The notes: generated from the sequence alone by a model not told the origin. DNA of 64,000 nucleotides from Bacteroidales bacterium UBA4814 (GCA_002402465.1 DHFW01000049.1:314475-378474); one strand, 5' to 3'; positions 44,815 through 55,119 are shown, counted from the first letter of the stretch. Program-made: numbers and translations.

Positions 44815-47418
44815 TTAATAATTCTTCTCCGGATACAAATCGAACCACCACTGCGGCTGGTCTTTCAGGTAGCGGTCCCACCAGGCCATGATGGTGTTGT
44901 GCCATTCGATGCGCTTATTGTAGGTTACAATGTGGTGGTCTTCGCCTTTTACCATGATGAGCTCTACGGGGCGGCCAAGGATTTTCAGGGCGGTGTACAT
45001 CTGGATGCTTTCGCCTGGAGGCACATTGGTGTCGCTGTCGCCGGTGAGCAACAGCAGTGGGGTGGTCACCTTGTCGGCATGAAACAGGGGGCTTTGGCCC
45101 ACATAGATATCCTGCCTGTTCCATGGGAAGCTAAAGGCGGTTGCGCTTGCGCTGTAAGAATAGCCCCAGTAACCTTCACCCCAGTAGCTCGAAATGGAGC
45201 TGATGCCGGCGTGTGAGATAGCTGTGGCGAAAATATCGGTGCGAGTAAGCAACAACATGGTCATAAAGCCACCGTAAGAAGCGCCCGCACAGCCCACCTT
45301 TGATGCATCGGTAAAAGAGTGTTCGTTGAGGAAAGCTTTGGTGGCATCGATAATTTCGTCGGCCACGGTAATGCCCCAGTTGTTCACATGGGCTGCTGAG
45401 AATTCCTGCCCGAAACCGATGGCTCCGCTTGGCTGTAGCACATACACCACGTAACCGTTGCCTGCCCAAAGATTAAAAGGGTAGCGCCCCCCGAAAGTGC
45501 GGCCAACGGGGGTGGTTCCACCATAATAATACACAATAACCGGGTATTTCTTCTCCGGATCGAAGTTGGGCGGCAGATAATAGCGACCTTTAATATTTAG
45601 ATTTTCACTGGTGGTGAAGTCCCAGTCGCGGACTTCGCCAAACTGCACATGGCGGTATGTTTGGCCTTCGGTGTCTTCGAGCACCTGGAAACGCTTGTTG
45701 CGCAGGTTCATTACATAGGCTTTCTGTGGAGCGTTGGTTTGTGAGCCAAGGTAAGTGGCGGTCAGCTCCTTCTCGGCAAAATCGATGCCTGAAATCATGT
45801 CCACCCCGGTTTCAATCTTGCTGAATCGCTCACGGGGAACATCGTATTGATACAGGTGCTGGTAATCTTCTTCTACCACGTGCAAGTAAATATGGTTATC
45901 GACCGGGTGCCAGAAAACCGACGATACTGAAGGGTCGAAATTCAGGGTAATACACTTCACATCGCGGGTTTCCAGATCGTAGATATAAGCCTGCCGGTCG
46001 GTGTTATTCGAAATGGTTCCTTCAGGAATGTTAAGGCCGGCACCATCAAAGGCCATGGGGCCGCCGGTGGCCAGCAACTTTTTGCCATCAGGCGAGAAGG
46101 AAGCGGACACTCCCCAGCTTTGGTCAACCATTATTGTGTCAACCGCAAGGGTAGCCAGGTCGAGCAGCAACAGGTCGGATTTGGAATAGGGCCGCTCCTC
46201 ATAATCAGGTCTCGACATGCTGATAAGCAAGGTTTTTCCATCGGGGCTGATGTCCATTAGTGAAGTGCTTACATTGCCCCAGGTCAGGCGGGTTTTTAGT
46301 CCGGTGGCCACATCGTACTTGTAAAGGAAGCTTCGGTTTCTCCAGCCGCCCTGGCGGTCCTGCATGCCGAGTAGCTGCCGCATGGTGGCATCGGTTCCCG
46401 AGCCGTCTTCGCGCACCGAGTAAATGATATATGAAGCATCGGGTGCCCAGCGAAACATTCCCATGCGCTCTTCATCTTCGAGCATGCTGCGTATTTCACC
46501 GGTTTCAATGTTATGCCAGTGGATGGTCGACTTGTTGTTGCGGCTGGTAACATAGGTTAATACGCTTCCGCTGGAAAGCCAGGAGAAACGCGATGCCCGT
46601 GAGTGTTTAAAAGAATATACCAGGGCGTTGTCAGAAAAACGCCGGATATCGGTCCACGATTCTGTCTGGTCGCTGGGAGGCATGGATTGCCGGTAGCTGA
46701 TGGCGTAATGCTTACCATCGGCCGAAGACTGAACGGAAGCTACTTTCACTCCGTCCATAATATGGTTGATGTTTTTAATGTTGGCAGGGCTGAGGGTGGG
46801 CCTGAGGTCGCCCAGGGCAAAGGGCTCTTTAATCTCAAGGTTGGCTGTGAGCCCCCACTCCAGGCCCTGCTTGGCTGGTTTCAGCGCCTTGATTACCAGC
46901 AGATGAGTGCCTCGGGGCAGTTTCAGTTCTTTCGAAACCCGCCCGGTGGATCCTTCTTCTTTTTCAAGGGTGGTTTTGCTGCCAATGCGCTCGCCGTTTA
47001 GATAGGCTTCAACCATATGTGCACTTCTTATTTCAAGCTGGGTTGAGATCCAGCGCTCGGCCTTAATGTAGGTAGCCAGGTAAGCCACTTGTGGCTCGTT
47101 GGTTTGGCTGCCATCGTGCAACACCAGGAACCCATTCTCATCGGCGAAAGCCGATTGCCATGGTGCATTCTGGGCTCCAAACCAGGGCAGCAAAAGGTTT
47201 TTCTCAGGGAAATAATCCTTCAGGCTGAAGTGGCTGAAAGAGAGCAATTCATTGTTAGAAAAAGGTTTCCCTTCCACATTTTTCATGTCGTGAAAGGCAG
47301 GGTTGCTCACCGGCAACGGTCCGGTAGAGAGCCATTGCGAAATGACCAGTTTTTTCTGGGCGGGCAGCAAAAAAGGAATAAGCATCAGGGCCCACAAAAC
47401 AAAGATGGTTCTTTTCAT
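44815..47418 (-). CDS. S9-family prolyl oligopeptidase/DPP-IV-like peptidase, exported
   Basis: 867 residues. Signal peptide (about 1-20, ending LLPAQ), a long beta-propeller region with repeated SPDGK-type blades (DISPDGKTLLIS, SFSPDGKKLLAT), then the alpha/beta-hydrolase domain. Catalytic triad visible: Ser714 in GASYGGFM, Asp796 in GDSDTNVPP, His828 or His829 in EDHHIV. It should cleave small peptides in the periplasm, likely after Pro or Ala. An N-terminal jelly-roll-like segment (about 120-200) makes it longer than classic DPP IV (about 730). Monocistronic. Confidence 0.92.
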   Translation of the reverse strand: MKRTIFVLWALMLIPFLLPAQKKLVISQWLSTGPLPVSNPAFHDMKNVEGKPFSNNELLSFSHFSLKDYFPEKNLLLPWFGAQNAPWQSAFADENGFLVLHDGSQTNEPQVAYLATYIKAERWISTQLEIRSAHMVEAYLNGERIGSKTTLEKEEGSTGRVSKELKLPRGTHLLVIKALKPAKQGLEWGLTANLEIKEPFALGDLRPTLSPANIKNINHIMDGVKVASVQSSADGKHYAISYRQSMPPSDQTESWTDIRRFSDNALVYSFKHSRASRFSWLSSGSVLTYVTSRNNKSTIHWHNIETGEIRSMLEDEERMGMFRWAPDASYIIYSVREDGSGTDATMRQLLGMQDRQGGWRNRSFLYKYDVATGLKTRLTWGNVSTSLMDISPDGKTLLISMSRPDYEERPYSKSDLLLLDLATLAVDTIMVDQSWGVSASFSPDGKKLLATGGPMAFDGAGLNIPEGTISNNTDRQAYIYDLETRDVKCITLNFDPSVSSVFWHPVDNHIYLHVVEEDYQHLYQYDVPRERFSKIETGVDMISGIDFAEKELTATYLGSQTNAPQKAYVMNLRNKRFQVLEDTEGQTYRHVQFGEVRDWDFTTSENLNIKGRYYLPPNFDPEKKYPVIVYYYGGTTPVGRTFGGRYPFNLWAGNGYVVYVLQPSGAIGFGQEFSAAHVNNWGITVADEIIDATKAFLNEHSFTDASKVGCAGASYGGFMTMLLLTRTDIFATAISHAGISSISSYWGEGYWGYSYSASATAFSFPWNRQDIYVGQSPLFHADKVTTPLLLLTGDSDTNVPPGESIQMYTALKILGRPVELIMVKGEDHHIVTYNKRIEWHNTIMAWWDRYLKDQPQWWFDLYPEKNY

Positions 47419-47508
47419 GTTAATCAGATTATTGATTTATTTGGGTTTCCGGGTAAAATTAGCATTTTTAGGGCTTTTGATCATCACAGGCGGTTGCTTA
47501 AAATTGTT

Positions 47509-47516
47509 TAATTTTG
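47509..47516 (+). promoter_or_regulatory. -7 box before glyA
   Basis: TAATTTTG, 50 bases before the ATG. No TTG at a normal distance; the nearest are 12 and 29 bases away. Confidence 0.35.
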
Positions 47517-47566
47517 AGCCTGTTTTAACGGAATAAACTTCAACATTATAAAAACTTCGAAATATC

Positions 47567-48847
47567 ATGGAAAAAGACCGTCAGATTTTTGACTTGATTG
47601 AGCAGGAGCACCATCGCCAGTTGCATGGCGTGGAGCTGATCGCCTCAGAAAACTTTGTGAGTGAGCAGGTAATGCGTGCCATGGGCAGCGTAATGACCAA
47701 CAAGTATGCAGAAGGTTACCCCGGCCGCCGCTACTATGGTGGTTGCCAGATTGTGGATCAGAGCGAGCAGCTGGCCATTGACCGTGCCAAGGAGCTTTTT
47801 GGGGCCGAGTATGCCAACGTGCAGCCCCACAGCGGCGCCCAGGCCAATGCGGCCGTATTTCTGGCCTGCCTGCAGCCCGGCGACATCTTTATGGGCCTCG
47901 ACCTCAGTCATGGCGGTCACCTTTCGCATGGCTCACCCGTAAACCTTTCGGGTATGATTTACAAGCCAGTGGCTTATAGGGTTAAGGAAGACACCGGCAC
48001 CATCGATTACGATCAGATGGAAAAAATGGCCCTGCAGGAAAAGCCCAAGTTGATTATTGCGGGCGCTTCGGCCTATCCGCGCGACTGGGACTTTAAGCGC
48101 ATGCGCGAAATTGCCGACAAGGTAGGTGCCATTCTTATGGCCGACATTGCCCATCCTGCTGGTCTTATCGCAGCAGGGCTGCTCAACGACCCGCTGCCCC
48201 ATTGCCATATCATTACCACCACCACGCACAAAACCCTGCGCGGCCCGCGTGGTGGCCTCATCCTGATGGGCAAGGACTTCGAAAACCCCTGGGGCCAGAA
48301 AACCCCCAAGGGCGAAATCAAAATGATGTCGGCCGTATTGGATAGCGCCGTATTCCCTGGCACACAGGGTGGCCCGCTAGAACACATAATCGCCGCCAAA
48401 GCCGTGGCTTTTGGCGAAGCCCTGCAGCCTTCGTTCAAGGAGTATGGCATTCAAGTTATGAAAAATGCCCAGGCCATGGCCAAGGCATTTATTGACAAGG
48501 GTTACCACGTAACCTCGGGTGGCACCGACAACCACCTGATGCTCATTGACCTGCGTTCAAAATTCCCTGAAATCACCGGCAAGAAGGTAGAAAACACCCT
48601 GGTGCTGGCCGATATCACCATCAACAAAAACATGGTGCCTTTCGACAGCCGTTCGCCCTTCACCACTTCCGGCATTCGCATTGGTACGCCTGCCATTACA
48701 ACCCGTGGCCTCAAAGAAGAGCATGCTATTCAGATCGTTGACCTGGTTGATGAAGTCATTTCAAACATCGACAATCAGGAAGTGATCGAAAGCGTCAAGA
48801 AAAAAGTGCACAAGCTCATGGAAGGCTTTCCGCTTTTTGCATATTAA
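47567..48847 (+). CDS. glyA: Serine hydroxymethyltransferase
   Basis: Interconverts serine and glycine with tetrahydrofolate. 426 residues, PLP enzyme of fold type I: ELIASENFVSEQVM, NKYAEGYPGRRYYGG, and the PLP lysine in TTTTHKTLRGPRGG (near 227). ATG 47567. Monocistronic, with a clear terminator. Confidence 0.98.
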   Translation: MEKDRQIFDLIEQEHHRQLHGVELIASENFVSEQVMRAMGSVMTNKYAEGYPGRRYYGGCQIVDQSEQLAIDRAKELFGAEYANVQPHSGAQANAAVFLACLQPGDIFMGLDLSHGGHLSHGSPVNLSGMIYKPVAYRVKEDTGTIDYDQMEKMALQEKPKLIIAGASAYPRDWDFKRMREIADKVGAILMADIAHPAGLIAAGLLNDPLPHCHIITTTTHKTLRGPRGGLILMGKDFENPWGQKTPKGEIKMMSAVLDSAVFPGTQGGPLEHIIAAKAVAFGEALQPSFKEYGIQVMKNAQAMAKAFIDKGYHVTSGGTDNHLMLIDLRSKFPEITGKKVENTLVLADITINKNMVPFDSRSPFTTSGIRIGTPAITTRGLKEEHAIQIVDLVDEVISNIDNQEVIESVKKKVHKLMEGFPLFAY

Positions 48848-48864
48848 AAGAATTTCAATAATGG

Positions 48865-48894
48865 AAATGGAGGTGCATGCCTCCATTTTTTTTT
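48865..48894 (+). terminator. Rho-independent terminator of glyA
   Basis: 9-bp stem AAATGGAGG (48865-48873) with CCTCCATTT (48880-48888), 6-base loop, and a run of nine T from 48886. Confidence 0.9.
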
Positions 48895-49005
48895 GCCTTT
48901 TTCGGCCATTAATCGAACTTTTTTTTGCCAAGGTGGGCAAATTTCTGATTTTTGTTTTTGTACCTTTGATTTTTGAAGGAAAATTCTGGTAAACTTTTTT
49001 TGATT

Positions 49006-49497
49006 ATGAAGACCATTTACCTTGTTCGTCACGCCAAATCGTCCTGGGCAGATCCTGGCCAGAAAGACCATGAGCGTCCGCTGCTTGAGGTGGGCATCGA
49101 CCGCACGCAAAAGGTCGCAGATTTTCTGATCAAAAAGAAGGTCAAACCCGGGCTGATCATTTCGAGCCATGCCGTACGTGCCTTTCATACCGCCCGTTTA
49201 CTGGCCAAAGCCCTGGGTTTTCCCGAAGAGTCTATCCGGCAGGAGCGCCAAATTTACCTTGGTACCGAAGACAGCCTGCTCGATTTGGTGCATGCGCTGC
49301 CCGACGAACTGGATAGCGTGATGCTGGTAGGGCACAACCCGGTAATGACCGGTCTGGCGCAAATGCTCCACGCCAGGATTGCCGACGACCTCCCTACTTC
49401 AGCCGTGGTAAGCATCTCCTTTGAAACCGATACCTGGCAAAAAGTGCTGCTTGCCTCAAAACAGGTTAACTTTGTGGTTTACCCAAGGATGCTCTGA
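49006..49497 (+). CDS. sixA: SixA-like histidine phosphatase
   Basis: 163 residues from ATG 49006 (MKTIYLVRHAKSSW); the frame from 48973 is longer but less likely. Phosphoglycerate-mutase fold with the RHA motif at 8-10 and the second catalytic His in VGHNP. SixA dephosphorylates phosphohistidine on signalling or PTS proteins. First of four stress-related genes (sixA, ppk1, ppx, rel). A -7 box TACCTTTG lies at 48961-48968. Confidence 0.88.
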   Translation: MKTIYLVRHAKSSWADPGQKDHERPLLEVGIDRTQKVADFLIKKKVKPGLIISSHAVRAFHTARLLAKALGFPEESIRQERQIYLGTEDSLLDLVHALPDELDSVMLVGHNPVMTGLAQMLHARIADDLPTSAVVSISFETDTWQKVLLASKQVNFVVYPRML

Positions 49498-49613
49498 TTT
49501 TTTTGAAAGAAAACTTAATATGGCTTTAACAGAACGCAATGGTTTTTAGCCTATTATTGCGACTTAAGGGTCCCGGACCGCACATGGCCGAACCAAAACC
49601 TGTCAGTATTTAA

Positions 49614-51680
49614 ATGAAGAAAGTGCAAAACATCAACCGTGAGATCAGCTGGCTCTCGTTCAACGAGCGGGTGCTGCAGGAGGCTGCCGATGAGCGGGTA
49701 CCCCTTATTGAGCGCTTGCGGTTTCTGGGCATTTACTCCAACAACCTCGACGAGTTTTATCGCGTCAGGGTGGCAACCCTTCGTCGCCTCAGCGACTTCA
49801 GCGAGGATATCCCCGAAAATTTGCCATTCGATCCGGCAAAGATCCTGAAAAAGATCAACGACATTGAATTGAAGCAGCAGGAGAAGTTCAACAACATATA
49901 CCAGGAGCTGCTTGCCGAATTGGAAAAGCAAAGTATTTTTCTGCTCAACGAAAAGGAGCTTAACCCTGAGCAAGGGGAGTTTGTGACCCGTTTTTTCGAG
50001 GAAAATGTGCGCCCCAACCTTTTCCCTATTATGATCAAAAACTTCAAGCGCTCCTCATTTCTGCGCGACCGGGCCATATACCTTGCCGTGCACCTGCAAA
50101 AAACAGACAAGAGCATCAGGGACGATTCGGCTCTGATCAGGGTTCCTGCTGCTAGCATTTCTCGCTTTGTTTCGCTGCCTCGTGCCAACGACAGGCAATT
50201 CATTATTTTGCTCGATGATGTAATTCGCTACAACCTTGCCAGCATTTTTTCCATTTTCGATTACGACAAGTTCGATGCTTATTCAATAAAACTTACGCGC
50301 GATGCCGAGCTCGACATCGACAACGATGTGTCGAAAAGTTTTATGGAGCGCATAACCGAAAGCCTCAAGCAACGCAAACAGGGCCGTCCGGTGCGTTTTA
50401 TTTACGATGAGGCCATGCCCAAAAGCTTGCTGAACATGCTGGCCAAAAGGCTGAAAATCTCCGAAAAAGATAATATGCACCATGGGGGGCGCTATCATAA
50501 CTTCAAGGATTTCATGACATTCCCCAATGTGGGAAAGGCTCATCTGGAATATCCTCCTTTGCCGCCCTTACCGCATCCGCAACTGGCCGGCGCAAAGAGT
50601 ATGCTGGCAGTCATGCGGCAAAAAGACATCATGCTGCACTTCCCCTACCAATCGTTTCATTACATTGTCGATTTGCTGCGCGAAGCCTCCATCGACCCAA
50701 AAGTCCGGTCCATTAAAATGACTTTGTATCGCGTGGCAAAAAACTCTAAGGTAATCAATGCCCTGATCAATGCCGCCCGTAACGGCAAAAAGGTAACCGT
50801 GTTTCTGGAGCTGCAGGCCCGCTTCGATGAGGAAGCCAACATTTACTGGTCGGAAAAGATGCAGGAAGAAGGCGTGGAGATCATTCACGGGGTGCCGGGG
50901 CTAAAGGTGCACAGCAAGCTCATTCTCATAAAGCGTAAGGAAGGTAAGAAAACCATGCTTTATGCCAACGTCGGCACTGGCAATTTCAACGAAGAAACTG
51001 CCGGTATTTATGTCGACGACAGCCTGCTGACCTGCAACCCCCATATTACCGAAGAGGTGGACAAGGTATTCAGTCTTTTTGAGAAAACCTGGTATGCCCC
51101 GGTTAACTTCAGGCACCTGATCGTTTCGCCGTTCCGCACCCGCAATTTTATGGTGCAGCAAATTGAACGCGAAATAAAGAATGCCAGGGCGGGGAAACCT
51201 GCCGCCATTTTCTGGAAGCTAAACTCGCTGGTGGATGAGGCCATTGTGAAAAAACTTTACGCCGCCAGCAAGGCTGGCGTGAAATGCCGACTGATCGTCC
51301 GCGGCATCTGCGTACTCATCCCGGGAAAACCCGGCTTGAGTGATAATATTGAGGTGATCAGCATTGTAGACCGCTTTCTGGAACACTCGCGCGTATTTGT
51401 TTTCCACAACGAGGGGGACGAAAAGTACTTCATCTCCTCGGCCGATATGATGACTCGTAACCTCGACCATCGAATTGAGGTGGGCTGCCCCGTGCTTGAT
51501 CCCGACATTCAGCTGGAGCTGCGTAATATGCTTGAACTGCAGTGGAGAGACAATGAGAAAGCCCGCATTTTGGATGGTCGTCAGCAAAATCATTACCGAA
51601 TGGCTGCTCCCGGAGATGCTGCGGTGCGAAGCCAGGAAGCCACTTATCTTTACTTCAGACAACTGTTAAAAAAAGGATAA
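49614..51680 (+). CDS. ppk1: Polyphosphate kinase 1
   Basis: Polymerises ATP gamma-phosphate into polyphosphate. 688 residues. N-terminal NREISWLSFNERVLQEAAD, head domain, then two phospholipase-D-like domains with the phosphorylated His in LKVHSKLILIKR and the second His in LEHSRVFVFHNEGDE. All conserved. The ppx gene follows after 3 bp, so synthesis and breakdown of polyphosphate are cotranscribed. Confidence 0.97.
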   Translation: MKKVQNINREISWLSFNERVLQEAADERVPLIERLRFLGIYSNNLDEFYRVRVATLRRLSDFSEDIPENLPFDPAKILKKINDIELKQQEKFNNIYQELLAELEKQSIFLLNEKELNPEQGEFVTRFFEENVRPNLFPIMIKNFKRSSFLRDRAIYLAVHLQKTDKSIRDDSALIRVPAASISRFVSLPRANDRQFIILLDDVIRYNLASIFSIFDYDKFDAYSIKLTRDAELDIDNDVSKSFMERITESLKQRKQGRPVRFIYDEAMPKSLLNMLAKRLKISEKDNMHHGGRYHNFKDFMTFPNVGKAHLEYPPLPPLPHPQLAGAKSMLAVMRQKDIMLHFPYQSFHYIVDLLREASIDPKVRSIKMTLYRVAKNSKVINALINAARNGKKVTVFLELQARFDEEANIYWSEKMQEEGVEIIHGVPGLKVHSKLILIKRKEGKKTMLYANVGTGNFNEETAGIYVDDSLLTCNPHITEEVDKVFSLFEKTWYAPVNFRHLIVSPFRTRNFMVQQIEREIKNARAGKPAAIFWKLNSLVDEAIVKKLYAASKAGVKCRLIVRGICVLIPGKPGLSDNIEVISIVDRFLEHSRVFVFHNEGDEKYFISSADMMTRNLDHRIEVGCPVLDPDIQLELRNMLELQWRDNEKARILDGRQQNHYRMAAPGDAAVRSQEATYLYFRQLLKKG

Positions 51681-51683
51681 TCC

Positions 51684-52586
51684 ATGCTTTTAGGTGCTGT
51701 AGATATTGGCTCCAACGCCGTGAGGCTCTTCTTTGCCAATGTGTTCGACCAGGATGGAGAAGTGGTGGCCGAGAAAGCCTCGCTGGTGCGAATACCCCTT
51801 CGCCTGGGCGAAGATGTGTTTAAAAAAGGCCGGATTTCGAAAGAAAAAGGGGAGCAACTGGTAAAAACCATGAAAGCTTTTAAGCTTTTAATTGAAGTGG
51901 TGAAGCCCTTGGCCTTCAGGGCTTGCGCCACTGCTGCCATGCGTGAAGCCGAAAACAGTTCCGGGTTGCTTAAGCGCATCAAAAAGGAAACTGGCATCGA
52001 AATAGAGGTGATCGATGGGCTCGAGGAGGCCCGCATTGTGAGTACCGTAAGCAACCTAAGCTTCGATGGCTCATTCAGCAAGGTAATGTATATCGATGTT
52101 GGCGGAGGTTCCACCGAGATATCCATTCTGGAAAACCACCAGATCATCGCATCCAATTCCTTTAAAATTGGAACCGTAAGGCTGCTCAATGGCATGGTAA
52201 AAAGCTCGGAGTGGGATAAAATGCAAGCCTGGCTCTCGCAGTTTAAAGGCATGAACGGACAACTGCTGCTGGTAGGCTCAGGAGGTAACATTAACAAAAT
52301 TAACAAGCTCTACGGCGACATTGCTCATAAAACGCTTTCATTCTCTGAGCTTGAGCAGGCTCTTGAGCATCTGGGAAGCTACTCGGTGCAAGACCGTGTG
52401 GAGTTAATGGGCATGCGTCCCGACCGGGCCGACGTCATTATCCCGGCAGGGCAGATATTCCATTTTATTATGGATTACCTGAAGGCCGGATTCGTTTTTG
52501 TTCCTAAAATTGGCCTCTCCGATGGCATTGTCAGCATTCTGTTTAACGAGGAAAGCAAAAAATTGGCTGGCAACAGCAAACCCTGA
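51684..52586 (+). CDS. ppx: Exopolyphosphatase / pppGpp phosphohydrolase family protein
   Basis: 300 residues, the short two-domain form without the C-terminal HD extension. ASKHA ATPase motifs: GAVDIGSNAVRLFF (phosphate 1), RACATAAMREAEN, and YIDVGGGSTEISI (phosphate 2). It removes terminal phosphates from polyphosphate or converts pppGpp to ppGpp. Coupled to ppk1 (3 bp) and upstream of rel. Which substrate dominates cannot be told. Confidence 0.92.
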   Translation: MLLGAVDIGSNAVRLFFANVFDQDGEVVAEKASLVRIPLRLGEDVFKKGRISKEKGEQLVKTMKAFKLLIEVVKPLAFRACATAAMREAENSSGLLKRIKKETGIEIEVIDGLEEARIVSTVSNLSFDGSFSKVMYIDVGGGSTEISILENHQIIASNSFKIGTVRLLNGMVKSSEWDKMQAWLSQFKGMNGQLLLVGSGGNINKINKLYGDIAHKTLSFSELEQALEHLGSYSVQDRVELMGMRPDRADVIIPAGQIFHFIMDYLKAGFVFVPKIGLSDGIVSILFNEESKKLAGNSKP

Positions 52587-52622
52587 TAATTTGCAAACCA
52601 GGCTTACCAAAAATGGGTTGTC

Positions 52623-52656
52623 TTTGAGGCACTTCCCCTTATTTGCAGTATCTTTG
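52623..52656 (+). promoter_or_regulatory. Promoter of rel
   Basis: TTTG at 52623-52626 and TATCTTTG at 52649-52656, 22 bases apart. The leader is about 30 nt to the ATG at 52692. Confidence 0.6.
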
Positions 52657-52691
52657 TGTTAAGCAAGCGTTTTAAGCCTATTTTACCGACT

Positions 52692-54932
52692 ATGCAGGAA
52701 ACAACCACTTTTGATCAAGAACGTGCGGAAATTCTGAAACGATACCGGCAGCTCATTTCTTCGTGCCGTCCTTCCACTTCCAAGGAAGACCGCGAGATGA
52801 TGCGCAAAGCTTTCGATTTTGCCGTGGAGGCACACAAGAACCATCGCCGTAAAAGTGGAGAGCCTTACATTTTCCACCCCATTGCCGTGGCACAGATCGT
52901 GGTGGAGGAAATCGGCCTGGGTACCACCAGCGTGATTTGCTCGCTGCTGCACGATGTGGTGGAAGATACAGACTATACCCTGGCCGACATAAAGGAACAT
53001 TTCGGTGAGGAGGTTGCGCGCATCATAGATGGGCTTACCAAGATATCCGATATTTTCGATCAGACCACCTCGGTGCAGGCCGAAAACTTCCGCAAAATGC
53101 TGCTTACGCTCTCGGACGATGTCAGGGTGATTTTGATCAAACTGGCCGACCGCCTGCACAATATGCGCACCCTCGACTCCCTGCCGCCCAAAAAGCAGTT
53201 AAAAATCGCCAATGAAACCCTCTACCTGTTTGCTCCCCTGGCCCACCGCCTGGGTTTCCATGCTATAAAAAGCGAGCTGGAAGACCTGGCCCTGAAATAT
53301 ACCGAACCTGAGATATTTACCACCATTTCGCAGAAGCTGGTTGACTCGGAAGAAGAACGTAACCGCTTTATCAACGCCTTTACCGATCCCATAAAAAAAT
53401 CGCTGGAGAAAGAGGGATTTAACTTTACCATTCTGGCACGTACCAAGTCCATCAGCTCCATTTGGGGCAAAATGCAGAAAAAGGAAGTGCCCTTTGAGGA
53501 GGTGTACGACATTTTTGCCATCCGCATTATTATCGATACGCCTGAGGCTCGCGAAAAGGCCGATAGCTGGAAGGTGTACTCTATTGTAACAGATATCTAC
53601 CGCCCCAACCCCGACCGCTTGCGCGACTGGATATCCACCCCTAAAGCCAACGGATACGAGTCGCTGCACACCACGGTGATGAGCAAGTCGGGCAAATGGG
53701 TGGAAGTGCAGATACGTACCCGCCGCATGGATGAAATAGCCGAGAAAGGCTATGCTGCCCACTGGAAATACAAGGAGTCGAAAACCGGCGAAAGCGGCAT
53801 CGACAAGTGGCTTAAACGCATACGCGAGATACTGAAAACCGCTGAATCGGATGCCCTTGATTTTATTGATGACTTCAAGCTTAATCTCTTTTCCGACGAG
53901 ATCATTGTGTTTACGCCCAAAGGCGAGTTGCGTACCCTGCCTATTGGCAGCACGGCACTCGACTTTGCCTACAGCATTCACTCACAAGTAGGTAACCATT
54001 GCCTGGGGGCCAAGGTAAACCATAAGCTGGTTCCGCTTAGCAATGTATTGAAAAGCGGCGACCAGGTAGAGATCATCACCTCTGCCAAGCAGGTGCCCAA
54101 GCCCGACTGGCTCAATTATGTTACTACTGCCCGGGCTAAAGGCCGCATAAAAGCTGCCCTTAAGGAGGAACGCAAGAAACAGGCTGAGGATGGTAAGGAA
54201 ATTCTTGATCGCAAACTCAAGCAGTTTAAAATCGAAAACAACCCCGCTAACATACAGAAACTGGTGGAGCATTTCAAGCTGGCCTCGCCCCTCGACCTTT
54301 ACTACGATGTAGCCATTGGAAAGATCGGTCAAAAGGAGCTGAAGGCCTACCACTTAGAGCAGGAAAAAGGCGGAATTCTCAGTTACCTGAAAAATCCTTT
54401 CGGACGATCCAGGGAGGCTGCTCCCCAGGAAAAAACGCAGGAAGACCCCATAAGGCAACAGCTCAAGAGCAAACCCGACACCCTGCTCATTGGCGACAAC
54501 CTCGAAAACCTGAACTACACCCTTTCGCCCTGCTGTAATCCAATTCCCGGCGACGATGTTTTCGGCTTCGTTACCATAAACGAAGGCATAAAGATTCATC
54601 GCAACAACTGTCCAAATGCCCTGCAGCTCATGTCGAAGTACGCCTATCGTATTGTAAAGGCCAAATGGATCACCAGCAAAAACATTGCTTTTCTTTCGGG
54701 TATCCGGATTAAAGGGATCGACGAAATCGGCTTGCTTCGTAACCTCACCAATACCATTTCCAGCGAATATAACATCAATATTCGCAGTATTAATATCGAT
54801 ACCAATGCCGGTACTTTCGAAGGAACGGTGATGTTGTATATTTATGATACCCAGCATCTTAGCAACCTTATTAATAAGCTAAAAAAACTAAAGGGGGTGC
54901 AGTCAGTGTCGCGGATCGGGAAAATTTCTTAG
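52692..54932 (+). CDS. rel: Bifunctional (p)ppGpp synthetase/hydrolase, Rel/SpoT type
   Basis: 746 residues from ATG 52692 (MQETTTFDQER); the frame from 52656 lies inside the promoter. HD hydrolase domain with HPIAVAQIV and LLHDVVEDTDYT intact (about 60-110), synthetase domain with EVYDIFAIRII and WISTPKANGYESLHTTV, TGS domain (FTPKGELRTLPIGSTALDFAY), zinc-finger-like LSPCCNPIPGDDV and a C-terminal ACT domain. Both catalytic halves look active. Controls the stringent response; polyphosphate genes lie directly upstream. It has its own promoter. Confidence 0.96.
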   Translation: MQETTTFDQERAEILKRYRQLISSCRPSTSKEDREMMRKAFDFAVEAHKNHRRKSGEPYIFHPIAVAQIVVEEIGLGTTSVICSLLHDVVEDTDYTLADIKEHFGEEVARIIDGLTKISDIFDQTTSVQAENFRKMLLTLSDDVRVILIKLADRLHNMRTLDSLPPKKQLKIANETLYLFAPLAHRLGFHAIKSELEDLALKYTEPEIFTTISQKLVDSEEERNRFINAFTDPIKKSLEKEGFNFTILARTKSISSIWGKMQKKEVPFEEVYDIFAIRIIIDTPEAREKADSWKVYSIVTDIYRPNPDRLRDWISTPKANGYESLHTTVMSKSGKWVEVQIRTRRMDEIAEKGYAAHWKYKESKTGESGIDKWLKRIREILKTAESDALDFIDDFKLNLFSDEIIVFTPKGELRTLPIGSTALDFAYSIHSQVGNHCLGAKVNHKLVPLSNVLKSGDQVEIITSAKQVPKPDWLNYVTTARAKGRIKAALKEERKKQAEDGKEILDRKLKQFKIENNPANIQKLVEHFKLASPLDLYYDVAIGKIGQKELKAYHLEQEKGGILSYLKNPFGRSREAAPQEKTQEDPIRQQLKSKPDTLLIGDNLENLNYTLSPCCNPIPGDDVFGFVTINEGIKIHRNNCPNALQLMSKYAYRIVKAKWITSKNIAFLSGIRIKGIDEIGLLRNLTNTISSEYNINIRSINIDTNAGTFEGTVMLYIYDTQHLSNLINKLKKLKGVQSVSRIGKIS

Positions 54933-55003
54933 CCTTGTAAGTAGTTGAAAAACAGTTAATAGCTTAATTATTTATAAAGATTTCAAATAACAAATTTTTT
55001 TCA

Positions 55004-55114
55004 TATCTTTGAGCCAATCAGCCCGGCAAACAGTTGATGTACGGGAAGGTTGCCGCTCTTTCGGGAGGATGCATGAAAGCATATTCCGGCGGCTTTCAGA
55101 ACTGTATAATTTTG
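55004..55114 (+). promoter_or_regulatory. Leader of the Fur-family gene with two -7 boxes and hairpins
   Basis: TATCTTTG at 55004-55011 is a -7 box. The next 100 bases can fold: CGGCAA (55024-55029) with TTGCCG (55050-55055), ATGC/GCAT around 55069-55080, and GCCGC with GCGGC near 55052 and 55088. A second box TAATTTTG at 55107-55114 lies five bases before the ATG. Either there is a structured leader or two start sites. Confidence 0.35.
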
Positions 55115-55119
55115 CTTAG

